NCBI GenBank assembly: GCA_963745765.1
Contig: CAVUYQ010000015.1
Span: forward strand, 377,769-441,768
Direction: 5' to 3'
Origin: Ww85 sp963745765
GTDB taxonomy: Bacteria > Desulfobacterota > Desulfobulbia > Desulfobulbales > Desulfocapsaceae
Length of the DNA stretch: 64,000 bases
Made by a program: the position numbers and the translations under genes. Positions 48,879-57,268 of this stretch are shown in pieces (the stretch's first letter is position 1; the number at the start of each line of letters is the position of its first letter). The notes under the pieces are model-generated. The model made no database searches. It was not told where the DNA came from and was given only the letters and a program-made list of their open reading frames with translations.

Positions 48879-49430
48879 GTGAAAGTCATCGCGGTTCACC
48901 TAGATCGCTGCACCGGTTGCAAGACCTGTGAATTATATTGTGCAACGGAACGGGGCAGTAATGGTAAAAACCTGCTCCAGGCAGTACAGGAAAAGCCTCT
49001 TCCTCAGGCACGGGTTAGGGTTGAAGGAAGCAATGAGGTACCTGTTGCTATGCAGTGCCGGCAATGCCAGCAGGCTCCGTGTCTTGACTCCTGCCTGACG
49101 GGCGCATTGAGACGGGACGCGGAATCCGGTACTGTTATTATCCGGGAAAACCTCTGCATCGGCTGCTGGACATGTACCCTGTTTTGCCCGTATGGGGTCA
49201 TTTATCCCTGGCCGGAGCGGAAAATTGCGTTGAAATGCGACCGCTGCCTCTACATGGAGGTTCCGGTCTGTGTTGATGTCTGCCCGACGAAGGCACTGGA
49301 ATTGGTCGATGTTGATAAGTACGAGGAGTTATTAAAAAAGAGAAGGGCGGAAACCGCAGCAGATCTACAAGGCAGGGACGGACGTGACGGTACACTGTTG
49401 CTTGATTTAGTACAATTAGCCGGAAGCTGA
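48879..49430 (+). CDS. CooF/HycB-like 4x[4Fe-4S] electron-transfer ferredoxin
   Basis: 183 residues with sixteen cysteines in four groups: CTGCKTCELYC, CRQCQQAPCLDSC, CIGCWTCTLFC with C-P, and CDRCLYMEVPVCVDVC. This is the arrangement of CooF, HycB and related soluble subunits that carry electrons between CO dehydrogenase, hydrogenases or oxidoreductases. The GTG at 48879 preceded by AAGGGAG is the best start; a TTG lies six bases upstream. It directly precedes the CooS-like gene, as cooF precedes or follows cooS in known CODH clusters. Confidence 0.88.
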   Translation: MKVIAVHLDRCTGCKTCELYCATERGSNGKNLLQAVQEKPLPQARVRVEGSNEVPVAMQCRQCQQAPCLDSCLTGALRRDAESGTVIIRENLCIGCWTCTLFCPYGVIYPWPERKIALKCDRCLYMEVPVCVDVCPTKALELVDVDKYEELLKKRRAETAADLQGRDGRDGTLLLDLVQLAGS

Positions 49431-49458
49431 ACTTCGGGAAACCAGGAATTATTTTATC

Positions 49459-50937
49459 ATGGAAACAATTCATCTGAAAACGGTTGATCCTATCAGCCAG
49501 GAACTGCTTCGTTCCGCTTCTCAGCAGGGACTGGAATTGCCCTGGGAGCGTTTCGAGAAACTTCAGCCGCAGGACGGCTTTTTGCGTCTGGGCCTGAGTT
49601 GTCCTTTCGGCTGTATGCATGGGCCCTGCCGGATTGATCCGTTTGGTCGCGGACCGGAGAAAGGCGTCTGCGGACTGGCACGTGAGGAAATGGTTGCAGG
49701 CCTTTTGCTTCGACTCTGCCTGCAGGGAACCATGGAGGCGCTGGCCGGAGTCCCTTCCGGCAAAGGTCTCCCGGCCATCCGCTATTCCACCATACTGGGA
49801 GCAATGGTCAGTCAGGCGTTATCGACAAACGATCAGCAGGAACTGTCGCTTGAAGATATTCTCAAAAGCACTCTCCTGCTGTCCCGGCCCTCAGCAACCT
49901 ACCAGCAACTCCTTTCACAAGCACTTCGTCTCAGCCTTTTAACTCTGGGCTTCCAGGAACAGCGCGGACTGGCAACATCTGCTGCGTCATTGCCCTGTAC
50001 GACGGGTTACGCAACGCTTACAGGCGGGGCGATCCGTATCGGTCTCAGCGGCCAGCCCTCATCAGCGCTGCTGTCGGCACTTGGGCAGGAGGTGAAAGAG
50101 GTGTCAACGACCCCGGTGCAACTGGTTGCCCTGGGTGACTGGCTTGTGCTGGAAGAGCGGTTTTTGCCGATTGCCTGCACCTCCGGAGAGTCTGAACTGC
50201 TGCTCAGCAGCGGTGCGATTCACCTGCTGCTCGCCGGTGCGGGTACTGATCCCGGGTTGATACACCTTTGTGGAAAAATGAATATTCCTGTCGTCCCTGA
50301 CGGGCAGGATGCTGATGTGGTGGAAATGATCGGGCGTGCCCGCCACTGTTTTTCCTCCCGCTCCCAGTCGGATCTGTTTACCGATGCTCCCCTGGTCGGT
50401 GAAAATCGGGTCCTGATGTCGGGCGGGAATCTGGCAAAGGTCAGCAAGTGGGATTTGAATGAACCTATCGCACTCATTGGTGGTTCTGACACTCCTCAGC
50501 TGTCGCTGGGAAATCTTCCGGTAGACCTTGCCCATGCTTTGTCGGAGAATGGCTGTCAGCTTGCCGGATGGGGAGATGCCGCCCTATGGGTGCTGAAGAA
50601 AAAAGCTTCAGCCGAAGAGGTTGACCTGCCGTTTCAGACACTTGATAACCAGCAGGGAGCCCTGCCTGCCGTTACGGGCCTGGCCGACGCCGGCAAGTTG
50701 GGCAGCCTGCAGGGTATCTGTTTTACCGGTATGAAAAGTTGTCTTGAATTGACAGCGGCACTGGGCCTTGCCTCCATCGGTTGTCGAGTCAGTGTGGCGG
50801 TACCTCTCCCACTGCAGGGCAGCCGGACAGTCGCGGATGCGCTGTCTGCGCTCCTCCGGCAAAATGGCGGTCAGCTGCGCCATTTTGATCATCCGGCACA
50901 ATCCCGGGAACTTCTGGAATGGTTTACCAATCCTTAG
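49459..50937 (+). CDS. CODH (CooS)-like protein with one Fe-S site and no recognisable C-cluster
   Basis: 492 residues against about 640 for CooS. The N-terminal B-cluster pattern is conserved: Cys48, 52, 57 and 71 (C-x3-C-x4-C-x13-C) in SCPFGCMHGPCRI and GVCGLAREEMVAG. The region from about 235 resembles the CooS segment that normally carries CCTGNE, but here reads ACTSGESELLLSSG with one Cys. The His and Cys ligands of the Ni-Fe C-cluster are not seen, nor the D-cluster pair. It is therefore unlikely to oxidise CO as CooS does. It may be a structural or electron-transfer relative, or bind another cofactor. Flanked by the CooF-like and FNOR genes, matching the known CODH-CooF-FNOR gene set. 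Confidence 0.72.
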   Translation: METIHLKTVDPISQELLRSASQQGLELPWERFEKLQPQDGFLRLGLSCPFGCMHGPCRIDPFGRGPEKGVCGLAREEMVAGLLLRLCLQGTMEALAGVPSGKGLPAIRYSTILGAMVSQALSTNDQQELSLEDILKSTLLLSRPSATYQQLLSQALRLSLLTLGFQEQRGLATSAASLPCTTGYATLTGGAIRIGLSGQPSSALLSALGQEVKEVSTTPVQLVALGDWLVLEERFLPIACTSGESELLLSSGAIHLLLAGAGTDPGLIHLCGKMNIPVVPDGQDADVVEMIGRARHCFSSRSQSDLFTDAPLVGENRVLMSGGNLAKVSKWDLNEPIALIGGSDTPQLSLGNLPVDLAHALSENGCQLAGWGDAALWVLKKKASAEEVDLPFQTLDNQQGALPAVTGLADAGKLGSLQGICFTGMKSCLELTAALGLASIGCRVSVAVPLPLQGSRTVADALSALLRQNGGQLRHFDHPAQSRELLEWFTNP

Positions 50938-50974
50938 CATTCCTACCCATGAAAGCGATTAATGGAGATAACCT

Positions 50975-52237
50975 GTGGATTGCGTAATTATCGGCGGCGG
51001 CGTTGCGGGTATGCGGGCCGTCATGAGTTTTCGCCGGCAGTGGCCGGATAAAACCGTCACCCTCATCGATACGGAAAAAGAGATCGGTTATTACCGTACC
51101 CTGTTGCCCCAGTTCATGAACCGGTCTCTGCCCGAGAATAAACTGTTCTTCTGGCAAACGCAGGATGATCCCCGGGTGAAAGTTATTTCCGGCGTGACGG
51201 TTGAATCCATCGATCGGCAGAACAGGACGCTTTTTCTGAGCAATAGGGAAAAAGTCCGTTACCGGCGCTTGCTCATTGCCTCGGGTGGCCGTCCGATTGT
51301 TCCGGCTATCTGTCTGGCAGGCGGCGGCAACGGCATCTATCCGGTACGAAGCTTGACGGTGGCGAGGGCTGCGCGGGACTGGCTGCCGGATCATCTCCAG
51401 GTCGTGATACTTGGCGGTGGGCTTGTCGGTGTCAAAACGGCAGCGCATCTCGCCGGCTATAATATTTCCGTCACCCTGATAGAAAAAGAAAATCAGCTTC
51501 TGCCCCAGGCCTTGTCGGCAGAAGCATCTGCCTTGGTCGAAACAGAACTGAGAGCGAAAAAGATCAGGCTGTTATTGGGCAGCACGGTTGAAGATATTAA
51601 TCTCCATCAGGGCGCAATAAATGGTGTCCAGGTTAATGGCGAATGGGTACCCTGTCAGACGCTCTTTGTCGCAGCGGGGTCCGTTCCCGAGGTGGCATTC
51701 CTCAAAGATTCCGGTCTGCTCGAGGATGGTCGCCTGGAAGTGAGTGCTTCCCTGCAGACCAAAGATGAGAATATCTTTGCTGGCGGCGATGCGGTTACCA
51801 TCGTTAATAACGGTTTGTTCACCCCCTGGACCTGGCCCCAGGCGATGGTGCAGGGCAGTCTGGCGGCAGCAAATCTATATGCGCCGTCCGTTTCGTCCCT
51901 TCGTAGCCTTTCCCGCGTCAACTGCATGAATCTAAACGGACTATCCTTTGCCGTCATCGGTATACCGGTTGCCGGTGCCAAGCGGAGCGTTTATTCAAGG
52001 CCGGAGGCAGGAATATTTCGGGAACTTTTTCATGTTGATGGCAGGATTGTCGGCGGGGCGCTGCTTGGCGATATCTCAAATGCGGGAAGACTGCACTCGA
52101 TGATGAATAGTGGTGAGCAGGCTGAAATCGATTTCACCGAGTTGCTCAAACCACGGATAGACAGCTTTGCTTTGACGTCAGTGAGTTGTACCAAATATAA
52201 CCGGCGGGCCACGATGCTGTTGTCCGAAGGAGCTTGA
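50975..52237 (+). CDS. FAD/NAD(P)-dependent oxidoreductase (FNOR-type)
   Basis: 420 residues. FAD site VIIGGGVAGMRAVMSFRR at 4-20, the linker LLIASGGRPIVPA near 105, a second Rossmann motif VILGGGLVGVKTAAHL near 145-160 for NAD(P), and the third FAD contact DENIFAGGDAVTIVNN near 265. It belongs to the rubredoxin/nitrite-reductase-type flavoproteins; the version linked to CODH clusters is known as FNOR. It begins with GTG after GGAGATAACCT. It likely passes electrons between NAD(P)H and the CooF-like ferredoxin. Four bases separate it from the next gene. Confidence 0.85.
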   Translation: MDCVIIGGGVAGMRAVMSFRRQWPDKTVTLIDTEKEIGYYRTLLPQFMNRSLPENKLFFWQTQDDPRVKVISGVTVESIDRQNRTLFLSNREKVRYRRLLIASGGRPIVPAICLAGGGNGIYPVRSLTVARAARDWLPDHLQVVILGGGLVGVKTAAHLAGYNISVTLIEKENQLLPQALSAEASALVETELRAKKIRLLLGSTVEDINLHQGAINGVQVNGEWVPCQTLFVAAGSVPEVAFLKDSGLLEDGRLEVSASLQTKDENIFAGGDAVTIVNNGLFTPWTWPQAMVQGSLAAANLYAPSVSSLRSLSRVNCMNLNGLSFAVIGIPVAGAKRSVYSRPEAGIFRELFHVDGRIVGGALLGDISNAGRLHSMMNSGEQAEIDFTELLKPRIDSFALTSVSCTKYNRRATMLLSEGA

Positions 52238-52240
52238 GAG

Positions 52241-52966
52241 ATGATTGTTTTTAAAGAGGTCTGTGTGGGGTGTGGCCGATGCCAGCCCTATTGTCCTGCC
52301 GGGGCGATTTATTTTGAAGATTGCAAAAGCACGGTGGATCAGGACCGCTGTTATGAGTGCGGGACCTGTCTTCGCAGTGACATCTGTCCGGTCGATGCGC
52401 TGCGGGAGCCGCCGAACGTTTATGAGTATCCCCGGGCGCTCCGCAAGTATTTCAGCGATCCTACCTCGACGCATGCGGTGACCGGTATCCAGGGGCGGGG
52501 TACGGAAGAATCGAAAACAAATGATGTCACCCTGCGCTGCGGTCCTGGAGAGGTGGGCATTGCCATTGAGATTGGCCGGCCGACGCTTGGCATGGGACTC
52601 AGGGACATCCAGAAGATAACCCGTGCTCTGGCCCGAAACGGAATTCACGACATTGAACCGAACAATCCCATTAATTCCATGATCCTTGACCCCCTGACCG
52701 GTGATCTGAAACCGGAACTGCTTGATGAGCGGGTTCTCAGCGCCATCATTGAAATGCAGGTCAAAAAAGAGAGACTGCCGGATATTTTACAAACCATCAG
52801 GCAGGTAATTCCGGAACTGGACAGCGTCTTCACGCTGGATGTGGCCACACTGCTCGAACCGGGTCTGACCATTCCTGCCGACATACTGGCAGCCATTGAA
52901 GCAGAAGGGTTTTCATGGCGGCCGAATGCGAAGATAAATATGGGGCTTGGCCGGGTCACCGAATAG
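52241..52966 (+). CDS. 2x[4Fe-4S] ferredoxin with a GRGTEE/KTNDV domain (module copy 1, part A)
   Basis: 241 residues. The N-terminal bacterial ferredoxin part has CVGCGRCQPYCPAGAI and CYECGTCLRSDICPVDAL. The remaining 175 residues form a domain found again at 53702. Shared words are VTGIQGRGTEESKTNDVTLR, GIAIEIGRPTLGMGLRDIQK, a proline-rich NPINSMILDPLTG, LSAIIEMQ and ELDSVFTLD. I do not recognise it; the last part resembles a small regulatory or ACT-like fold. It starts four bases after the FNOR stop and is followed after nine bases by its partner. A role as cluster-specific electron carrier is inferred. Confidence 0.75.
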   Translation: MIVFKEVCVGCGRCQPYCPAGAIYFEDCKSTVDQDRCYECGTCLRSDICPVDALREPPNVYEYPRALRKYFSDPTSTHAVTGIQGRGTEESKTNDVTLRCGPGEVGIAIEIGRPTLGMGLRDIQKITRALARNGIHDIEPNNPINSMILDPLTGDLKPELLDERVLSAIIEMQVKKERLPDILQTIRQVIPELDSVFTLDVATLLEPGLTIPADILAAIEAEGFSWRPNAKINMGLGRVTE

Positions 52967-52975
52967 GAAACGACT

Positions 52976-53623
52976 ATGACACACAGTTTACATCGCGAAG
53001 GGACAATCGAATCTCTCGAAAAGGATTACGCTGTTTTTATCTATCCTGCCCGAGGTTACAATTATAAGGGGTGTGCGCCAAAGGTCCGGCATCTGGTGGA
53101 GATCGTCTATCAGGTGGGACCTGTCAATATGATTGCCACGACCCTCAGGAAGAACATGTACAGTGGTGTTCAGCCGGAAGAAGTGCTGGATTCCATCGCC
53201 GAAGGGTGCCGGGTTTTCACGGTATTCAACAGCCGGGAAAAGATCAAGGCACTCTTGAGTGCTTTCAAGGAAGCTGATGAGGGCATCTCTGTCGTGGTCA
53301 GCGGCCTGATTGACCGGGTTCGCGATATTGCAGCCGAAGTTGGCCTTGATCCCCATACCATTAATTTGTCGCTGGGCATTCATGGGGGAACCGAGAACCT
53401 GCCGCCTGACGAGATTCGCCAGTTCACCACGATGTGTGGACATGCCATGGTCTCCCCGAAGCTGGTCGAGGATGTTGTGCGCAGGGTAAAGACCGGCAAA
53501 ATTGATAGCTGGGAGGGGAGCTGGGTCCTGGCCAAACCATGCGCCTGCGGTATCTATAATCCCCATCGTTCCCAGGAACTGCTTGATGATTTATCGCCGC
53601 TTTATACTGTTGCGCGCTGGTGA
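52976..53623 (+). CDS. Uncharacterised protein with CGH and CxCG motifs (module copy 1, part B)
   Basis: 215 residues. Starts MTHSLHREGTIESLEKDY, as its paralogue at 54448 does. Conserved cysteine elements are near the end: TTMCGHAMVSPKLVEDVVRR and KPCACGIYNPHRSQELL. Between them lies a predicted alpha/beta domain (FTVFNSREKIKALLSAFKEA, GISVVVSGLIDRVRDIA, INLSLGIHGG). The two Cys/His elements could ligate a metal or Fe-S cluster. I do not recognise the family. It is always paired in this window with the ferredoxin upstream, so they probably form one complex. Confidence 0.7.
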   Translation: MTHSLHREGTIESLEKDYAVFIYPARGYNYKGCAPKVRHLVEIVYQVGPVNMIATTLRKNMYSGVQPEEVLDSIAEGCRVFTVFNSREKIKALLSAFKEADEGISVVVSGLIDRVRDIAAEVGLDPHTINLSLGIHGGTENLPPDEIRQFTTMCGHAMVSPKLVEDVVRRVKTGKIDSWEGSWVLAKPCACGIYNPHRSQELLDDLSPLYTVARW

Positions 53624-53701
53624 TAGCTAAAAAGGGAAAGGTTAGTGCTGAACTGCCATGGTTCAGCTTTGGACTCAATAATTCAGAAAAAAGGTAGGAA
53701 G

Positions 53702-54430
53702 ATGCCAGCTATTGACAAGGAGCTATGTACCGGTTGTCGGACCTGTCAGACCTATTGCACGGTGGATGCGATTCTCTTTGAAAACAAAAAGTGTTATATC
53801 GAACCGGATTTGTGCACCGAATGTTATGTCTGTCTACGCATGAAAGTCTGTCCTGAAAATGCCATATTTGCCGAAGATCTCGTTGGCTTTTACAAGCAGT
53901 TCCAGCATGTTATCAGTGACCCGGTGGAAAACCACGGTGTTACCGGAGTGACCGGCAGAGGAACCGAGGAGGTCAAGACCAATGACGTCTCGGGCCGTGT
54001 GAAAAAAGGCTACGTCGGCTTTTCCGTCGACATGGGCCGGCCCGGAATGGGCGTCTATCTCAGGGACGCCGAAAAGGTGGCCATGGCCATGGCCTCTGCA
54101 GGCTTCATGCTTGCCCCCCAGGAAGAATCTCCGCTGGCGGCGCTGATGCCTGATAATCGAACGGGAAAGCTGGTGGATGAGTGTCATGATTACCGGCTGC
54201 TCTCGGTGATCATTGAAGGTCGCTGTGAGCTTAAAAAAGCCAAGGATGTGCTGCGTGCACTCCAGAAGGTCGAGAAAGAGATAGACACCGTTTTCTCATT
54301 GGGACTGATCAGCCGAGTAGATGAAAACGGGCACTGCGAAGCCCTCGAATATTTGGATGAACTGGGAATTCCCCGCCCCCATCGCGGCAAAGTAAACCCG
54401 GGTCTGGGAAAACCTTTAGCAATAGATTAG
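53702..54430 (+). CDS. 2x[4Fe-4S] ferredoxin with a GRGTEE/KTNDV domain (module copy 2, part A)
   Basis: 242 residues, paralogue of 52241. Ferredoxin part: CTGCRTCQTYCTVDAI (third position T rather than P after the last Cys) and CTECYVCLRMKVCPENAI. The domain behind has VTGVTGRGTEEVKTNDVSGR, GFSVDMGRPGMGVYLRDAEK, LLSVIIEGR and EIDTVFSLGLI. The ATG at 53702 follows GGTAGGA; the frame is open from 53645 without a better start. Divergence from copy 1 is considerable, implying an old duplication with different partners rather than a recent one. Confidence 0.75.
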   Translation: MPAIDKELCTGCRTCQTYCTVDAILFENKKCYIEPDLCTECYVCLRMKVCPENAIFAEDLVGFYKQFQHVISDPVENHGVTGVTGRGTEEVKTNDVSGRVKKGYVGFSVDMGRPGMGVYLRDAEKVAMAMASAGFMLAPQEESPLAALMPDNRTGKLVDECHDYRLLSVIIEGRCELKKAKDVLRALQKVEKEIDTVFSLGLISRVDENGHCEALEYLDELGIPRPHRGKVNPGLGKPLAID

Positions 54431-54447
54431 CCCTCAGGAGAGAGAAG

Positions 54448-55092
54448 ATGACACATTCACTACATCGTTCGGGCGATATAGACTCACAGAAGACGGATTA
54501 TGTCTGGTTCATGTACCAGACCAAGGGTATCAATGATGTTGATATCAAACCGAAAGCACTTGAATTTATAGCCGTTGCCGAAGCAGTAGGATCGGAAAAC
54601 TGGGGAGATGTAAAAACCGGACCAAAACTCAAGTATCCCATCGAGGAGATAAAGGATAATCTGTCCGATAAATCCCGTATTCGGGGCATATTCACCAAAA
54701 AAGAACAGGTCGTCGATTTCCTGAAACAGATCAAGGAAAAGGACCTGGGAATGTCGGTCATTATCACCGGTGTTTTATCCGAAGTCATTCCGGCCTGTAA
54801 AGAAGCGGGCGTGACGCCGCACTCGATCAATTATTCGTTAGGGGTCTGGGGAAAAAAAGATAATCTGCCCAGCGAGACGACGCTTTCGATTACGACCATG
54901 TGCGGTCATCACATGATTCCCCCCAAGTTTGTTGACCATGTGGTGAAACGGGTGAAGAAAGGGAAATTGACACCGGAAGAGGGAGCCAAAAAATTGGCTG
55001 AGTTCTGTTATTGCGGAATTTTCAATCATGTCAGGTGCGCCGATATCATCAGGGACACCACGGCGGAAAGTATAAAGGTTTCAGAGAAATAA
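54448..55092 (+). CDS. Uncharacterised protein with CGH and CxCG motifs (module copy 2, part B)
   Basis: 214 residues, paralogue of 52976: MTHSLHRSGDIDSQKTDY at the start, GMSVIITGVLSEVIPACKEA and INYSLGVWGKKDN in the middle, then TTMCGHHMIPPKFVDHVVKR and EFCYCGIFNHVRCADII. The same Cys and His positions are kept while most other residues differ, so these are likely ligands or catalytic. Spacing of 17 bases to the ferredoxin gene repeats the layout of copy 1. Confidence 0.7.
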   Translation: MTHSLHRSGDIDSQKTDYVWFMYQTKGINDVDIKPKALEFIAVAEAVGSENWGDVKTGPKLKYPIEEIKDNLSDKSRIRGIFTKKEQVVDFLKQIKEKDLGMSVIITGVLSEVIPACKEAGVTPHSINYSLGVWGKKDNLPSETTLSITTMCGHHMIPPKFVDHVVKRVKKGKLTPEEGAKKLAEFCYCGIFNHVRCADIIRDTTAESIKVSEK

Positions 55093-55139
55093 CAGCGCTT
55101 GTCTCAAATGCTACCCGGATTGCTGACAGGGAGAGAAGG

Positions 55140-56021
55140 ATGAGAGTCGGATTTATTGGTTTTGGCGGTGCCGCCTATGGTTTGACCAAGGGATTGAAAG
55201 AGGCCGGCCTGGAGGAGGTCTGTTTCTTCGATTCTCTCTGGGATACGTCCCCGAATGGCGAAATAATCCGCAGGCATGCAGCTGAAACCGGTGCTGTTTT
55301 ACAGCAAAGTTTCGATGCTTTGATTAAACAGGCTGACATCATTATTTCCTGCGTCACCGGCGCCGTCGCCCTGGCGGTTGCCGAGCAGGCGGCTCCGTTC
55401 CTGGAATCCCGCCATTTATTTGTCGATGTGAACACCGCGTCTCCCCGCGTTATGCAAGCCGTTGGTGAGGCTGTTCAGCAAAGCGGTGCCGCCTTTGCCG
55501 ACGTGGCCATGCTGGGCGGCATTCCGGCGTTTCTGCATCGGGTTCCATGCCTGGCATCCGGCAATGGTGCTCATCGATTTAAAACCGCGATGCAGCCGTA
55601 TGGCATGGACATTACCTGCATTGGCGAAATACCCGGGCAGGCTTCGGCAATAAAGATGTTTCGGAGTGTTTTCATGAAGGGCTTCCTGGCCTTGTTACTG
55701 GAAATGTTGAGTGGAACACATCGCTACCAGGTGGATTCGCTCGTTCTCGATTCCATTGCCAAGACAATGGAGAAAAATGATTTTCTGGAAACGGTTCGTC
55801 TGCAGATGACCAAAGGAGTGATAAATGCCGGACGGATGTCACATGAAATGGAGGCGGTGGTCGATACCTTTACGGAAATGGGGCTGCCAGCCGTCATGGC
55901 TGAAGCAACGCGGGAAAAACTGCAGTGGTGCAGCCGCATGAATCTCGCTGAGCACTTTGCCGGTGAAATGCCGGGGGCACTTGATGAGGTACTTGCTGCC
56001 ATGGAAGAAAAGAGTCGATAA
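55140..56021 (+). CDS. NAD(P)-binding 6-phosphogluconate-dehydrogenase-like protein with DUF1932 C-terminus
   Basis: 293 residues. N-terminal Rossmann domain with MRVGFIGFGGAAYGLTKGL and the IIISCVTGAVALAVAEQA strand; a middle loop DVNTASPRVMQAVGEAVQQS; C-terminal helices with the catalytic Lys region PGQASAIKMFRSVFMKGFLA (K near 177) typical of beta-hydroxyacid dehydrogenases. The ATG at 55140 with GGGAGAGAAGG is chosen over an in-frame start at 55011. A 2-substituted 3-hydroxy acid or a related compound may be the substrate. It shares direction with, and lies 186 bases before, the DapA-family lyase. Confidence 0.8.
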   Translation: MRVGFIGFGGAAYGLTKGLKEAGLEEVCFFDSLWDTSPNGEIIRRHAAETGAVLQQSFDALIKQADIIISCVTGAVALAVAEQAAPFLESRHLFVDVNTASPRVMQAVGEAVQQSGAAFADVAMLGGIPAFLHRVPCLASGNGAHRFKTAMQPYGMDITCIGEIPGQASAIKMFRSVFMKGFLALLLEMLSGTHRYQVDSLVLDSIAKTMEKNDFLETVRLQMTKGVINAGRMSHEMEAVVDTFTEMGLPAVMAEATREKLQWCSRMNLAEHFAGEMPGALDEVLAAMEEKSR

Positions 56022-56207
56022 CACGACAGATATGATTTAGAATAGGATCTTAACTCTTGTAAACGATACCTATATCCAGGGTCTATCTGCTAAGAGAAAT
56101 TTTATGAGCAACGAGTGTTTCAGCTTCCACGGAAACATTTTGTGCAGGGTGCTGTAAATTCTTCAGGACCTATCTATCAGTTAACTTCGTATTAAGGACA
56201 CAACTCC

Positions 56208-57119
56208 ATGAACAAGAAGAAGATGACGGGTGTAATGACCCCGATATTAACGCCATTCAATGACGATCTCAGTTTTGCTCCTGATTTGTACCTCAGCCAT
56301 GCGAAATGGCTGCTTGCCGAAGGAATTCACTTTATTTCACCCTTCGGCACCACCGGCGAGGCGTTGAGCATGACGGTGCCGGAACGATTGGCGGCAGTTG
56401 ACACGCTCGTTGAAGGAGGCATTGACCCGGCGGTCCTGATGCCTGGAACAGGTCTCTGCAACCTTGAAGACACGGTGACACTCTGCCGTCATGCCCTTGA
56501 ACGGGGCTGCGCTGCGGTGATGACCCTGCCTCCGTTCTTCTATAAGAATGCCAGTGATGATGGACTCTATGCCTATTTCACCCGGCTTATTGAAACGGTA
56601 AATTCCCCTGCCCTCAGGATCTGCATGTACCATATCCCGCCCATGGCGGGTATCGGCTTCACTCCAGCGCTGGCAGGCCGTCTGGCGACGGATTTTCCTG
56701 ATGTCTTTGTCGCCTACAAGGACAGTTCCGGAAACTTTGAGAATACCAAGGCGGTTATCGCTGCAGCCCCGGATATCGCCGTTTTTCCTGGATCGGAACA
56801 TTTTCTCAAGGAGGGGCTGGAGTGTGGTGGGATGGGCTGTATCTCTGCTACCTGCAATGTTAATCCAGCCGGTATCCGTTCTGTGTATGATGTCGGTGTC
56901 GGGGCAAAATCAGATAACCTTGAGCAGATCAACAACGAGATGGTGGCATTCAGGAAGAAAGTCGAAGGATATGGACCAATTCCCGCCATGAAAGGAATGC
57001 TTGCGGTAAAACGCAATGATCCTCGCTGGCGCAACGTCCGGCCGCCGATCATGCCCGCCAGTCCCGCAAGTACTGAGAGCCTGCTTCAGGCCCTCGGGGA
57101 CGCACTCGGTTCCCTGTAG
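56208..57119 (+). CDS. DapA/NanA-family aldolase (dihydrodipicolinate-synthase-like lyase)
   Basis: 303 residues, class I TIM barrel: SPFGTTGEALSMT with the family GTTGE loop, catalytic Tyr in RICMYHIPPMAGIG and Schiff-base Lys in FVAYKDSSGNFENT. Homologues condense or cleave pyruvate with an aldehyde or hydroxy-keto acid; a lyase for a sugar-acid derivative fits the surrounding catabolic genes better than lysine synthesis. It ends upstream of the perfect terminator at 57186. Confidence 0.88.
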   Translation: MNKKKMTGVMTPILTPFNDDLSFAPDLYLSHAKWLLAEGIHFISPFGTTGEALSMTVPERLAAVDTLVEGGIDPAVLMPGTGLCNLEDTVTLCRHALERGCAAVMTLPPFFYKNASDDGLYAYFTRLIETVNSPALRICMYHIPPMAGIGFTPALAGRLATDFPDVFVAYKDSSGNFENTKAVIAAAPDIAVFPGSEHFLKEGLECGGMGCISATCNVNPAGIRSVYDVGVGAKSDNLEQINNEMVAFRKKVEGYGPIPAMKGMLAVKRNDPRWRNVRPPIMPASPASTESLLQALGDALGSL

Positions 57120-57185
57120 ACATCTGCGGCTGATTGTTTATTACCCGGGAACCAGGTTGATCAACTGGGCCGGGTGGTCAGCATG

Positions 57186-57245
57186 AATAACACGAAAAAG
57201 GCCCCTGTTGCTTGGAAGAGCAACAGGGGCCTTTTTCGTGTTATT
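57186..57245. terminator. 27-base perfect inverted-repeat terminator
   Basis: AATAACACGAAAAAGGCCCC and continuing GTTGCT is mirrored exactly at 57219-57245 with a six-base loop. G+C core flanked by A-run and T-run makes it bidirectional. It lies between the convergent DapA-family gene and the small minus-strand gene. Confidence 0.9.
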
Positions 57246-57268
57246 GTTTATCCTGGCACTGTCTGGGG

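Noticed and set aside
49459..50937. Idea that the CooS-like protein is a functional CO dehydrogenase
   Set aside because: Length and missing ligand residues speak against it; kept as a CODH-fold relative of unknown activity.
52988..53566. 192-codon minus-strand frame opposite the CGH/CxCG protein
   Set aside because: The plus frame is supported by its paralogue at 54448; the antisense has no support.
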